From Streptomyces luteogriseus (GTDB taxonomy: Bacteria; Actinomycetota; Actinomycetes; Streptomycetales; Streptomycetaceae): 64,000 nt of DNA. Each line of letters opens with the position of its first letter. Position 1 is the first letter of the stretch. The translations under genes were made by a program, and so were the position numbers. Below the pieces are notes generated by a model. The model was not told the origin of the DNA, made no database searches, and saw nothing but the letters and a program-made list of their open reading frames with translations. Shown piece after piece: positions 17,420 through 25,741 of the stretch. The stretch lies in the NCBI RefSeq assembly GCF_014205055.1, contig NZ_JACHMS010000001.1, positions 6,696,001-6,760,000 on the forward strand, written 5' to 3'.

Positions 17420-18271
17420 TCACGAGTCACCGTCGCCGTCGTCGACCGCAGCGAAGCCGCCGCCCACCGACAGCTGCCGCGAGGCGGCGGTGGCCGTCAC
17501 CGAGTAGGTGTCCTTCCCCGCGTCGCGGCCGCCGCGGGCGTGGTCGAACTGTCCGGCGAACACCCACTCGCCCGCCGGCACCGTGCGGCCCTCCTTGAGG
17601 GTCCAGGTGTAGACGAGGAAGCCGTCCCGCTCGGCGACCGCGAGGGTGAAGTCGTTCTCGGGCAGCGAGCGCCAGGCGCCCGCGTTCGAGACCCCACCGG
17701 TCTGCGCGACCTTCAACCGCACGGTCAGCGCGGTGAGTTGCCCACGGGTCTTGAGGGTGATGTTGCTCTGCGCCCAGAAGTCGTTGCTGTGCGGGTCGAC
17801 CGAGCCGTCCGACCAGAGCGGACCGTCCTCGGGGCCGGCGGGCGGCCGCTCGGTGGCCGGGGCGCTCGGCGTCCTCGACGGCGGCGGGCCGGACGCGCGG
17901 CGCTCGGGCGACCGGCTCGGCGTCGGCTCCACCGGAGCCGGGGGCGCGGGAGGCCGGCTCGTCGCCTCCGGGGACGGCGTGGGCGTCGCCGACGTGGCCA
18001 CCTCCTGCTGCCGCGGGGCGGCCTCGTCCTTCACCGCGGACGCCACCGCGTAACCGCCCACCGCCAGTACACCGGCGACCGCGGCCGTCGCACCGGCCAC
18101 CCGCATCCAGCCGAACGCCGGCGGACGCGTCGCCCGATGACCGGAACCGGCCGGACCGGCCATGCCGCGCTCGATCCGGGCCAGCATGCGCTCCCGGTCG
18201 GGCTCGTGTGCCCCGGCCGCCTCGTGCAACCGGGAGCGCACCTCCTCGTGCACGTCCCGCCGCATGCTCAT
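17420..18271 (-). CDS. Pro-rich single-pass membrane protein paired with an ECF sigma factor
   Basis: A 283-residue protein of unknown function. The first ~50 residues are cytoplasmic and charged, one transmembrane segment lies at about 55-80 (AGATAAVAGVLAVGGYAVAS), then comes a Pro/Ser/Thr-rich linker (about 85-150), and a globular outer domain follows from about 155 (PLWSDGSVDPHSNDFWAQSN). ATG at 18271 overlaps the sigma-factor stop (ATGA), which suggests co-production and an anti-sigma or sensor role. It lacks the HxxxCxxC zinc motif of classical ZAS anti-sigma factors. The outer domain resembles secreted Streptomyces proteins of unknown role. Confidence 0.8.
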   Translation of the reverse strand: MSMRRDVHEEVRSRLHEAAGAHEPDRERMLARIERGMAGPAGSGHRATRPPAFGWMRVAGATAAVAGVLAVGGYAVASAVKDEAAPRQQEVATSATPTPSPEATSRPPAPPAPVEPTPSRSPERRASGPPPSRTPSAPATERPPAGPEDGPLWSDGSVDPHSNDFWAQSNITLKTRGQLTALTVRLKVAQTGGVSNAGAWRSLPENDFTLAVAERDGFLVYTWTLKEGRTVPAGEWVFAGQFDHARGGRDAGKDTYSVTATAASRQLSVGGGFAAVDDGDGDS

Positions 18272-18867
18272 CGGTCCCTCCCTCCGCCCTGGCCGGTGCG
18301 CACGCCCTCCACGGCGGGCGAGACGCGGGGAGCACCCAGTGTCGCGTGCATCCGCTGCGGCACCCCCTGCGTCCCCAGCAACCGCTGGAGTTCGGCCATT
18401 CCCTTGGAGGTCTGGCTCTTCACCGTACCGACCGACACACCCAGCGCCAGCGCGGTGTCCTTCTCCGACAGGTCGAACGCGTGCCGCAGCACCACACAGG
18501 CCCGCTTGCGGAACGGCAGCCTGCGCAGCGCCTCCTGCACGTCGACCACACCCGCGACGTCCGGGTTCTCGGTGTTCTCCTCGCGCTGCGACCAGAACAG
18601 GGCGATGCGCCGCCGCTCGCGCACCGCGCTGCGGATGCGGGTGCGGGCCAGGTTGGTGACCACACCGCGCGCGTACGCCGCCGGATGGTCGGCCGCACGC
18701 ACCCGGTCCCAGCGGTGCCACAGCGCCAGCAACGCGTCCGCCGCCAGGTCGTCGGCGGTGTCCGCCTCACCCGTCAACAGATAGGCGAGGCGGGACAGTT
18801 CGGCGTAGTGGCGCTCGAAGAAGGCGTGGAACTCCACGGAGGCGGCGTCGTCGACGACTGTGCCCAC
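18268..18867 (-). CDS. SigE-family ECF RNA polymerase sigma factor
   Basis: A 199-residue protein. Sigma-2 occupies residues of about 10-80 (FFERHYAELSRLAYLLTG, then ADDLAADALLALWHRWDRV), and sigma-4 about 105-165 (ALRRLPFRKRACVVLRHAFD, SVGTVKSQTSKGMAELQRLL). This is the pattern of the Streptomyces SigE-like ECF family. A GTG start at 18867 follows GAGAGG. Its stop overlaps the Pro-rich membrane protein that may control it. A C-terminal extension after the HTH (about 35 residues, ending GQGGGRDR) is unusual. A dyad upstream may be part of its promoter. Confidence 0.9.
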   Translation of the reverse strand: MGTVVDDAASVEFHAFFERHYAELSRLAYLLTGEADTADDLAADALLALWHRWDRVRAADHPAAYARGVVTNLARTRIRSAVRERRRIALFWSQREENTENPDVAGVVDVQEALRRLPFRKRACVVLRHAFDLSEKDTALALGVSVGTVKSQTSKGMAELQRLLGTQGVPQRMHATLGAPRVSPAVEGVRTGQGGGRDR

Positions 18868-18922
18868 GGGCGACCTCTCCTCGCAGCGGCTACGGGCGCT
18901 CCCGGCCGGGGCACCCTGTGAC

Positions 18923-18938
18923 TGTCATGTAGATGACA
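18923..18938. promoter_or_regulatory. Perfect dyad upstream of the sigma factor gene
   Basis: TGTCATGTAGATGACA is a perfect inverted repeat (TGTCAT/ATGACA, 4-base spacer) 56 bp upstream of the GTG start, in the 270-bp gap before the permease gene. It is a candidate operator or part of an autoregulated ECF promoter. No factor can be named. The rest of 18868-19137 is less GC-rich than its surroundings but shows no gene; AAGGAG for the permease lies at its end. Confidence 0.45.
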
Positions 18939-19137
18939 TGTGATCATCCGGGGGAGGCCCGGACGAGATCCGGAAGCGTAGCAGCGATCGTCGGATGGTT
19001 CGTACGGAGCTTCGAACGTCGTATGGCAGGCCGGACTTCGATTTCGTAACACGAAGAACACCTGAACGTGGTTCAACGCGACGAAAATCCAGCCAGCACC
19101 CGCATACCGATCACCCAGGCATCAAGGAGCACGCGCC

Positions 19138-20595
19138 ATGTCCGAATCGCAGAAGGTGGCCGACCGGTCCGGCGCCGCGCCACCGTCGGCGAACAGCGTC
19201 GACCGGTTCTTCAAGATCTCCGAGCGGGGATCCACCTTCGGCCGTGAGATACGCGGCGGCTTCGCCACGTTCTTCACGATGGCCTACATCCTTGTCCTGA
19301 ATCCCATCATCCTGGGCAGCGCGAAGGACAAGTTCGGGCACCAGCTGGACGCCGTCCAGCTCACCACCGCCACCGCCCTGGTGGCCGCCGTCATGACGAT
19401 CATCATGGGCGTCGGCGGCAACCTGCCCCTCGCGCTCGCCGCCGGACTCGGCCTGAACGCCGTCGTCGCCTTCCAGATCGCCCCGCTGATGAGCTGGGAC
19501 GACGCGATGGGCCTGATCGTCCTCGAAGGCCTGCTGATCTGCGTGCTGGTGGTGACCGGTCTGCGCGAGGCCGTCATGCACGCGATACCCCAGCCGCTCA
19601 AGCAGGCCATCAGTGTCGGCATCGGCCTGTTCATCGCCTTCATCGGCTTCGTCGACGCCGGGTTCGTCTCCCGCATCCCGGACGCCGCCAACACCACCGT
19701 CCCCGTTCAGCTGGGCGGCACCGGCACTCTCGCCGGCTGGCCGATGCTGGTCTTCTGCCTCGGCGTGCTGCTGACGATCGGACTGCTCGCCCGCAAGGTC
19801 AAGGGCGCCATCCTGATCAGCATCGTCACCATGACCGCGCTGGCGATCGTGATCAACTCCTTCGCCGACATCAAGTCCTGGGGCCTGACCACACCCTCCT
19901 GGCCGGACAACCTCGTCGACGCCCCCGACTTCGGCCTCATCGGCGCCTTCGACCTGTTCGGCGCCTTCGGCGCACCCGGCGTCGGCGTCATCACCGTCGT
20001 CCTGCTGATCTTCACGCTGATCCTGTCCGACTTCTTCGACACCATGGGCACGGTCGTCGGCATCAGCGCCGAGGCCGGCCTGCTCGACGAGGACGGCAAG
20101 GTCCCGAACCTCGGCCGGGTGCTGCTCATCGACGGTGCCGCCGCCGTCGCGGGCGGCGCGGCCTCCGCCTCCTCGGCGACCTCCTACATCGAGTCCGCGG
20201 CCGGTGTCGGCGAGGGCTCGCGCACGGGCTTCTCCAACCTCGTCACCGGCGGACTGTTCGGCCTCGCGCTGTTCCTGACCCCGCTGCTCACCATCGTCCC
20301 GCTCCAGGCGGCGGCCCCGGCCCTGGTCGCCGTCGGCTTCCTGATGATGACCCAGGTCAAGCACATCGACTGGGACCGCTACGACATCGCCATCCCCGCG
20401 TTCCTCACCATCGCCGTGATGCCGTTCACTTACTCCATCACCAACGGCATCGGGGCCGGCTTCCTCGCCTACGTCGTCATCAAGACCGTCCTCGGCAAGG
20501 CCAGGGAGGTGCACTGGCTGCTGTGGGGGACCTCGGCGCTGTTCCTGGTGTACTTCGCCATCGACCCGATCGAGCAGCTCCTCGGAGCGAAGTGA
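19138..20595 (+). CDS. NCS2-family purine permease (AzgA/PbuG-like)
   Basis: A 485-residue membrane protein with 12-14 predicted helices. The signatures of the guanine/hypoxanthine branch are GGFATFFTMAYILVLNPIIL near the N-terminus, ALAAGLGLNAVVAF, SDFFDTMGTVVG and the ASSATSYIESAAGVGEGSRT loop. It is likely to import hypoxanthine, guanine or adenine by proton symport. ATG at 19138 has AAGGAG eleven bases upstream. It converges with the penicillin-binding-protein gene across a strong terminator. Confidence 0.92.
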   Translation: MSESQKVADRSGAAPPSANSVDRFFKISERGSTFGREIRGGFATFFTMAYILVLNPIILGSAKDKFGHQLDAVQLTTATALVAAVMTIIMGVGGNLPLALAAGLGLNAVVAFQIAPLMSWDDAMGLIVLEGLLICVLVVTGLREAVMHAIPQPLKQAISVGIGLFIAFIGFVDAGFVSRIPDAANTTVPVQLGGTGTLAGWPMLVFCLGVLLTIGLLARKVKGAILISIVTMTALAIVINSFADIKSWGLTTPSWPDNLVDAPDFGLIGAFDLFGAFGAPGVGVITVVLLIFTLILSDFFDTMGTVVGISAEAGLLDEDGKVPNLGRVLLIDGAAAVAGGAASASSATSYIESAAGVGEGSRTGFSNLVTGGLFGLALFLTPLLTIVPLQAAAPALVAVGFLMMTQVKHIDWDRYDIAIPAFLTIAVMPFTYSITNGIGAGFLAYVVIKTVLGKAREVHWLLWGTSALFLVYFAIDPIEQLLGAK

Positions 20596-20663
20596 CGCCG
20601 GGCGCGCGCTGACACGACGGACGGACCCCCGGGGAAGACGGGCCGCCCCCGGGGGGAATACCA

Positions 20664-20701
20664 AGACGGGCCGCCCCCGGGGGGAGGGGGGCGGCCCGTC
20701 T
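20664..20701. terminator. Bidirectional terminator between permease and PBP genes
   Basis: A perfect 15-bp stem (AGACGGGCCGCCCCC and its complement) with an eight-base G-rich loop. A partial copy of the same arm (GACGGGCCGCCCCCGGGG) lies just upstream at 20637-20654, so the 5' arm is duplicated. It would serve the convergent permease (+) and penicillin-binding protein (-) genes. Confidence 0.85.
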
Positions 20702-20734
20702 CGTCTCTACAGACGGCTTATCGGCAGCTGAGGT

Positions 20735-22189
20735 TCAGTCCTTGAGCGCCGCTTGCATCATGGCCTTGGCGACCGGCGCCGCCAGGCCGTTGCCGCTGAC
20801 CTCCGAGCGGGCCGCGTCCGACTGCTCGACCATGACCGCCACGGCGACCTCCTTGCCCGACGAGTCGGACTTGCCGTACGAGGTGAACCAGGCGTACGGC
20901 ACCTGGCTGTTGTTCTCTCCGTGCTGGGCCGTGCCCGTCTTGCCGCCCACCGTCGAGCCCGGGACCTTGGCGTTCGTGCCCGTGCCCTTGTTCACGACCG
21001 TCTCCATCGCCGACTGCAACTGCTCGGCGGTCGAGGAACTGACGATCTCCTTCGTGCTCGCGTCGTCGTAGTCCTCCAGCACGTCACCGCCGCTGTCGGT
21101 GATCTGCGAGACCATGTGCGGCGACACCAGCTTGCCGCCGTTGGCGATGGCCGCCGACACCATGGCCATCTGCAGCGGAGTGGCCGTGACGTCGAACTGG
21201 CCGATGCCCGTCAGGGCCGTCTGCGACGGGTCCATGTCCGAGGGGTACACGCTCGTGTAGGCCCGGACCGGCACGTCCAGCTTGTCGTCGTTGAAGCCGA
21301 ACTTCTCGGCCATCGCCTTCACCTTGTCCTGGCCCAGCTTCACGGCCATCTTGGCGAAGACGTTGTTGCACGAGTACTCCAGCGCCGTGCGGATGGTCGC
21401 GTTCGTGCAGGGCGCGTTCGGGTTCTCGTTCGTCAGGTCCCGGCTGGTGCCCGGCAGCGTGTACGGGTCCGGGCTGTCCGTCCTCTCGTCCACCGACGAG
21501 TACAGCCCGTCCTCCAGCGCGGCCGCCGCCACGACCAGCTTGAACGTCGACCCGGGCGGCAGCGGCTGCCGCAGCGCACGGTTGACCAGTGGCTTCTCCG
21601 GGTCCGAGGTGAGCTTCTGCCAGGCCGTCCCCGCGGTGTTGGCGTCGGTCAGCGAGGAGGGGTTGTACGACGGCGTCGACACCGCCGCGAGGATCTTCCC
21701 GGTCTTCGGGTCGACGGCGACGGCACCGCCCTTCTTGTCGCCGAGCGCCTCGTAGGCGGCCTTCTGCACGTCCGGGTCGATGGTCGTGACCACGTTGCCC
21801 GGCTCGGCCCGCTCGTTGGTGAGCGTGTCCATCACGGACTTCAGCCGGCTGTCCGTGCCGTTGAGCAGGTCGGTGTAGATGCCCTCCAGCTGGGTCGGGG
21901 CGTATGCCTGGGACGCGTACCCCGTCACCGCCGCGTACAGCGCGCCGTCGGTGTACGTCCGCTTGTACGTGAGGTCGCCCGATTTCGTCGGCGTCGAGCC
22001 GGTCACCGACCGGCCGCCCACGATGATGTTGCCGAGCGGCGCCGAGTACGTCTCGATCGCGTTCCGCCGGTTGTCCTTGTCGTCTGCCAGCGCCTGGCCC
22101 TCGTAGAACTGCACCCAGGTCGCCCTGACCAGCAGAGCGAGCACCAGGAGCAGCGAGAAGACCGAGGCGCGCCTGATCGTCTTGTTCAT
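20735..22189 (-). CDS. Penicillin-binding protein, class B D,D-transpeptidase
   Basis: A 484-residue protein with an N-terminal membrane anchor (ASVFSLLLVLALLVRATWVQF) and a short non-catalytic domain starting NRRNAIETYSAPLGNI. The transpeptidase domain has all three motifs: SxxK in PPGSTFK (about 213), SCN in YSCNNVF (about 273) and KTG in GGKTGTAQ (about 417). Class B enzymes cross-link peptidoglycan during septation or growth and are inhibited by beta-lactams. The short N-terminal part and sequence suggest the PbpA-like group rather than FtsI. Transcription may continue from the response-regulator gene 76 bp upstream. Confidence 0.93.
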   Translation of the reverse strand: MNKTIRRASVFSLLLVLALLVRATWVQFYEGQALADDKDNRRNAIETYSAPLGNIIVGGRSVTGSTPTKSGDLTYKRTYTDGALYAAVTGYASQAYAPTQLEGIYTDLLNGTDSRLKSVMDTLTNERAEPGNVVTTIDPDVQKAAYEALGDKKGGAVAVDPKTGKILAAVSTPSYNPSSLTDANTAGTAWQKLTSDPEKPLVNRALRQPLPPGSTFKLVVAAAALEDGLYSSVDERTDSPDPYTLPGTSRDLTNENPNAPCTNATIRTALEYSCNNVFAKMAVKLGQDKVKAMAEKFGFNDDKLDVPVRAYTSVYPSDMDPSQTALTGIGQFDVTATPLQMAMVSAAIANGGKLVSPHMVSQITDSGGDVLEDYDDASTKEIVSSSTAEQLQSAMETVVNKGTGTNAKVPGSTVGGKTGTAQHGENNSQVPYAWFTSYGKSDSSGKEVAVAVMVEQSDAARSEVSGNGLAAPVAKAMMQAALKD

Positions 22190-22265
22190 TCCGAACAGGA
22201 GGACGAGCCGCGCCGGGCGGATCGTTCCCGTCCGTCCCGGTTTCTCATCCGGAAGGCCGGTTTTC

Positions 22266-22928
22266 TCATCCGCCGTTCAGAAATCCGGCCTCGTACGCGG
22301 CGATCACCGCCTGCGTACGGTCCCGGGTGCCGGTCTTGGCCAGGACCGCCGCGACGTGGGACTTCACCGTGGCCGGGCCGACCTCCAGCAGGCGGGCGAT
22401 CTCCGCGTTGGTCAGCCCCCGCGCCATGTGCCGCAGCACCTCTCCCTCGCGTCCCGTGAGCTTCGCCACCCACGCGGGCGGCGCCGGGCGGGCGCGGGCG
22501 TGCTCGGTCGCGAGGCTGCGTACGGCCGCGGGGAACAGCAGGCTGTCGCTGCGCGCCACCAGCCGGACCGCCTGCACCAGCGCGTCGGCGTCCGCCCGCT
22601 TCAGCAGGAACCCGGCGGCTCCGGCCCGCAGCGCGTCGTACACGTAGGAGTCGTTCTCGAACGTCGTCACCACGACGATCCGGGGCGGGTCGTCCAGCGT
22701 GGCGAGGATCTGCTCGGTGGCGCGGATCCCGTCGGTCTGCGGCATCCGCACGTCCATGAGGACGACGTCCGGCCGCAGCTCCCGGACGACCGACACCGCC
22801 TCGGCACCGGTGGCCGCCTCGCCCACGACCTCCAGGTCCGGCTCGGCGGAGAGGATGGCGCGCAGCGCGGTGCGGACCATGCGCTCGTCGTCGGCGAGGA
22901 CGACACGGATCGGGGCCGGGCGGTTCAT
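22266..22928 (-). CDS. LuxR/NarL-family response regulator
   Basis: A 220-residue protein. The receiver domain has phosphoacceptor Asp59 in VVLMDVRMP, the acidic pair ADDE at 12-15 and Lys in LLKRADAD. The C-terminal NarL-type HTH is LTGREGEVLRHMARGLTNAE followed by GPATVKSHVAAVLAKTGTRD. It overlaps the histidine-kinase gene by 4 bp (ATGA), so they form one two-component system. Its targets are unknown. The neighbouring penicillin-binding protein, transcribed in the same direction, is a possible one. Confidence 0.95.
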   Translation of the reverse strand: MNRPAPIRVVLADDERMVRTALRAILSAEPDLEVVGEAATGAEAVSVVRELRPDVVLMDVRMPQTDGIRATEQILATLDDPPRIVVVTTFENDSYVYDALRAGAAGFLLKRADADALVQAVRLVARSDSLLFPAAVRSLATEHARARPAPPAWVAKLTGREGEVLRHMARGLTNAEIARLLEVGPATVKSHVAAVLAKTGTRDRTQAVIAAYEAGFLNGG

Positions 22929-24178
22929 GCGGGTCCCTTCATCGGCAGGCGTGCGTGCAGCCGCCAGGTCTGTGCCGCGGTCGGTCCGGCCGTCGCCGTG
23001 CCGCCCAGCAGCCTGGCCCGGTCCGCGATGCCCCGCAGCCCGTGGCCGCCACCGGCGCGGGAGGGCGCGGGGCCGGTGACCGGATTCTCCACGGTGATCT
23101 CCAGTTCCCCGTCCGCCACCGCGATCCGCACGTCCACGGCCGCCCGTTCACCGGCGTGCTTGAGGGCGTTGCTCAGCCCCTCCTGCACGATGCGGTAGCC
23201 CTCCCGGGACACCAGCGGTGGCAGCGCCTCCGGGTCGGCGTCCACGGTGGCCCTCACCCGCTGCCCGCCCGCCCGGGTACGCCGCAGCAGTCCGTCGAGA
23301 TCGGCGGCGAGGGTCGGCGCCGGTGCCGTGCCGGGGGCGTCGCCCTCGCGCAACACGCCCAGCACGGCGTCCAGTTCACCGACCGTGCGCCGGGTCGTGT
23401 CCTCGATCGCGGCGAGGGCCTCGCGGACGAACTCCGGGTCGGAGTCGAGGACCCGGCGGGCCGCGCTCGCCTGGAGCGTGACCGCGCTCAGGGCGTGGCC
23501 GACGGAGTCGTGCAGCTCCCGCGCCAGCCGGTTGCGCACGGCCAGGTCCGCCGCGCGGGCCTCGGCGGCGGCCAGCCGCTCCCGGGGCGTGGGGCCGAGC
23601 AGCAGAGGCGCCCAGCGGGCCAGCAGCGCACCGCAGCCGGCCGCGCAGCCGGCGAGGGCCACGAGCGAGAGGGCGCCCGCGACCGGGGCGAGCGCCAGTG
23701 CCCAGGCGTGGTCCAGGACTTCGGGCAGCCCGAGCCGGTCGCCGCGCAGTCCCGCGAGAAGCGGCAGCACGATCAGCACGGCGGCGAACGGCGGCAGCGC
23801 CAGCGACATCCCCGCGATGATCCCGCCGAACCCGAGATGCAGCGTGAACCAGGCAGCCGTACGGCCTTTCTCGCCCCGCGTGCGCGCGGGCCCGTAGGCG
23901 AGCCGGTCCCTGTCCACACCGCACAGCCAGCGCACCGCGCCGGACTCCAGCGGCCGGGTCAGCGGGAACAGCGAGGTGACGGCCGCGAGCGGCAGGCCCA
24001 CGCCGAACGAGGCGAGTTGGAGGGGGAGGGAGCCGAAGACGTCCGCGGAGCCGGTGACCGGGCCGATGACCACCGAGCCGACCAGGACGTAGGGCATGGC
24101 CAGCGCACCGCCGAGGATCAGATGGATCCAGCGCAGCCGCGCCCGCCGGCCGAACAGCGTCCGGGCGACCGCGCTCAC
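22925..24178 (-). CDS. Membrane sensor histidine kinase (HisKA_3 type)
   Basis: A 417-residue protein. The N-terminal half has several hydrophobic helices (within residues 18-75 and 105-195). The dimerisation box RLARELHDSVGHALSAV carries His223. The ATPase domain follows with IVQEGLSNALKHAGE (N box) and GGGHGLRGIADRARLLGG (G box). The stretch between transmembrane segments is short, so it may sense something within the membrane. A GTG start at 24178 overlaps the upstream membrane-protein gene (GTGA). Phosphotransfer to the adjacent NarL-type regulator is expected. Confidence 0.94.
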   Translation of the reverse strand: MSAVARTLFGRRARLRWIHLILGGALAMPYVLVGSVVIGPVTGSADVFGSLPLQLASFGVGLPLAAVTSLFPLTRPLESGAVRWLCGVDRDRLAYGPARTRGEKGRTAAWFTLHLGFGGIIAGMSLALPPFAAVLIVLPLLAGLRGDRLGLPEVLDHAWALALAPVAGALSLVALAGCAAGCGALLARWAPLLLGPTPRERLAAAEARAADLAVRNRLARELHDSVGHALSAVTLQASAARRVLDSDPEFVREALAAIEDTTRRTVGELDAVLGVLREGDAPGTAPAPTLAADLDGLLRRTRAGGQRVRATVDADPEALPPLVSREGYRIVQEGLSNALKHAGERAAVDVRIAVADGELEITVENPVTGPAPSRAGGGHGLRGIADRARLLGGTATAGPTAAQTWRLHARLPMKGPA

Positions 24179-25176
24179 GCCAACCGCCGCGCGGTCCGGG
24201 CCGAGCGCTCGGCGACGTGGTAGACGCCGATGGCGGCGACGAGCAGGCCGGCGAGCATCTGGCCGGCGTAGGCGAGGTTCATCAGCGGCGTGAGGCGGTC
24301 GGCGAGGTCCGCCGGGCCGCCGAGGGAGGCAAGCGACAGCCAGCCGCCCCAGCAGACCACGGCCCCCGAGCCGACCCAGACGAGCGCGAGCGGCACCGCC
24401 ACGGGCAGGGCCCGGCCGCGCCGGAAGGCCAGCAGCACGGCCCCGGCGACCGCCGCGAGCAGGAACACCACGTGCAGGGCCTCCAGGACGTGGAACTCAC
24501 CGCCCCGGTCCGCTGCCCGGCCCTCGCTGAGCCCGGCGGATACACCGCAGGCCCAGAGGGCGTGCAGGGCGAGCGGCGGCACGGCGAGCACCGCGGCGGC
24601 CACGGCGAGGGCCCGGTGGGCCGGTCCGACGGAACCGACGGGCAGGTCCCACACCCGCCCGCGCCACACATGCCCCCAGCGGCCCCGCGCATAGAGCACG
24701 AAGAGGCCGCCGAGGGCGAGCCCCTGGGCGATGAACCCCGTGTACACGACGGCGAACACCCACTCGTCCAGGAAGGCCTCCCGGCCCGCCGACGAGGCAC
24801 CGCCTCCGCCGAACGCCCTCACCACCAGCTGCGCCGGGAACCCGGCCATGACGGGCGCGAGCAGCCCGGTCGCGACCCACACCGGGAACCCGAGCAGCCA
24901 CGCGGGCACCCGCAGCCCCCACGGCCGGGTCAGCACCAGCGCCAGCACGATCACCGCGCTGTCCAGCAGCATCGACAGGCCGTTGATCACGGCCATGGTG
25001 AGGCGGTCGTCGAGCAGCGGGCTGCCCGCGGGGATCCCGGCGTGACTCCCGGCGACCCAGGCGGCCTTGAGGGCGAGGTACGGGACACAGGAGACGACGG
25101 CGACGGCACGGAGGATCCGCCGGGCGCGGCCGGGACCGGCGGTGGGACGGGCGGCGGGAGCGAGCGACTGCGTCAT
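24175..25176 (-). CDS. Polytopic membrane protein co-transcribed with a two-component system
   Basis: A 333-residue protein of unknown family, with about eight hydrophobic segments (for example ILRAVAVVSCVPYLALKAAW, LDSAVIVLALVLT, WLLGFPVWVATGLLAPVMAG, FHVLEALHVVFLLAAVAGAV). No enzyme motif was found. ATG at 25176 has GGGAG nine bases upstream; a GTG at 25194 is an alternative. Its stop overlaps the kinase start (GTGA), so it may be an accessory sensor or signal transporter for that kinase. This is inference from context. Confidence 0.8.
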   Translation of the reverse strand: MTQSLAPAARPTAGPGRARRILRAVAVVSCVPYLALKAAWVAGSHAGIPAGSPLLDDRLTMAVINGLSMLLDSAVIVLALVLTRPWGLRVPAWLLGFPVWVATGLLAPVMAGFPAQLVVRAFGGGGASSAGREAFLDEWVFAVVYTGFIAQGLALGGLFVLYARGRWGHVWRGRVWDLPVGSVGPAHRALAVAAAVLAVPPLALHALWACGVSAGLSEGRAADRGGEFHVLEALHVVFLLAAVAGAVLLAFRRGRALPVAVPLALVWVGSGAVVCWGGWLSLASLGGPADLADRLTPLMNLAYAGQMLAGLLVAAIGVYHVAERSARTARRLA

Positions 25177-25264
25177 GCGATCAGGCTCCCGCACGGCGGG
25201 GTACCGGCACCTCCTGCCCGGCGACGATCCGCCTCCGCCGGGCGGGGGAGAGGCCCTCGGCGCC

Positions 25265-25738
25265 TCAGCCCCCCAGGATGAGGACCGTCTCGTCGATCTC
25301 GGCGCCCCGGGCCGGGGCGTACCCGCGGGCCGCCGCCGTCACCCGGAACCCGCACTTCTCCAGCACGCGCAGCGATCCCACGTTGTCGGACGCCGCCCGC
25401 GCGTACAGCGGGCGCTCGGGCACCTCGGTGAGCAGCGCCCGCAGCGCCTGCGTGGCGATGCCCTTGCCCCAGTAGGCGCGGTCGACCCAGTACGTCACCT
25501 CGCGCTCGCCCGGCACCCCGTACACCCCCGCGCTGCCCACCACGTCCCCGTCGGCCAGGACCGTACGGACGACCACGTCGGGTGAGGAGCGCATCCGGGA
25601 CCAGCGGGTGTCGAAGGCGGCCCGGTCGGCCGGATCCTGCGGGGTGAAGGCCGCCATGCTCAGGGACTCGGGGTCGTTCATCTGCCGGAAGAAGACCGGC
25701 AGATCGCTGTCGTGGACCTGGCGCAGCTCGACGTTCAT
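25265..25738 (-). CDS. GNAT-family N-acetyltransferase
   Basis: A 157-residue protein with the RimJ/RimL-like GNAT fold: VELRQVHDSDLPVFFRQMND at the start, VTYWVDRAYWGKGIATQALR (motif A, acetyl-CoA binding) and ASDNVGSLRVLEKCGF (motif B). The substrate is unknown. It begins four bases after the IclR regulator stop on the same strand and is probably co-transcribed with it. Confidence 0.9.
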   Translation of the reverse strand: MNVELRQVHDSDLPVFFRQMNDPESLSMAAFTPQDPADRAAFDTRWSRMRSSPDVVVRTVLADGDVVGSAGVYGVPGEREVTYWVDRAYWGKGIATQALRALLTEVPERPLYARAASDNVGSLRVLEKCGFRVTAAARGYAPARGAEIDETVLILGG

Positions 25739-25741
25739 GTC

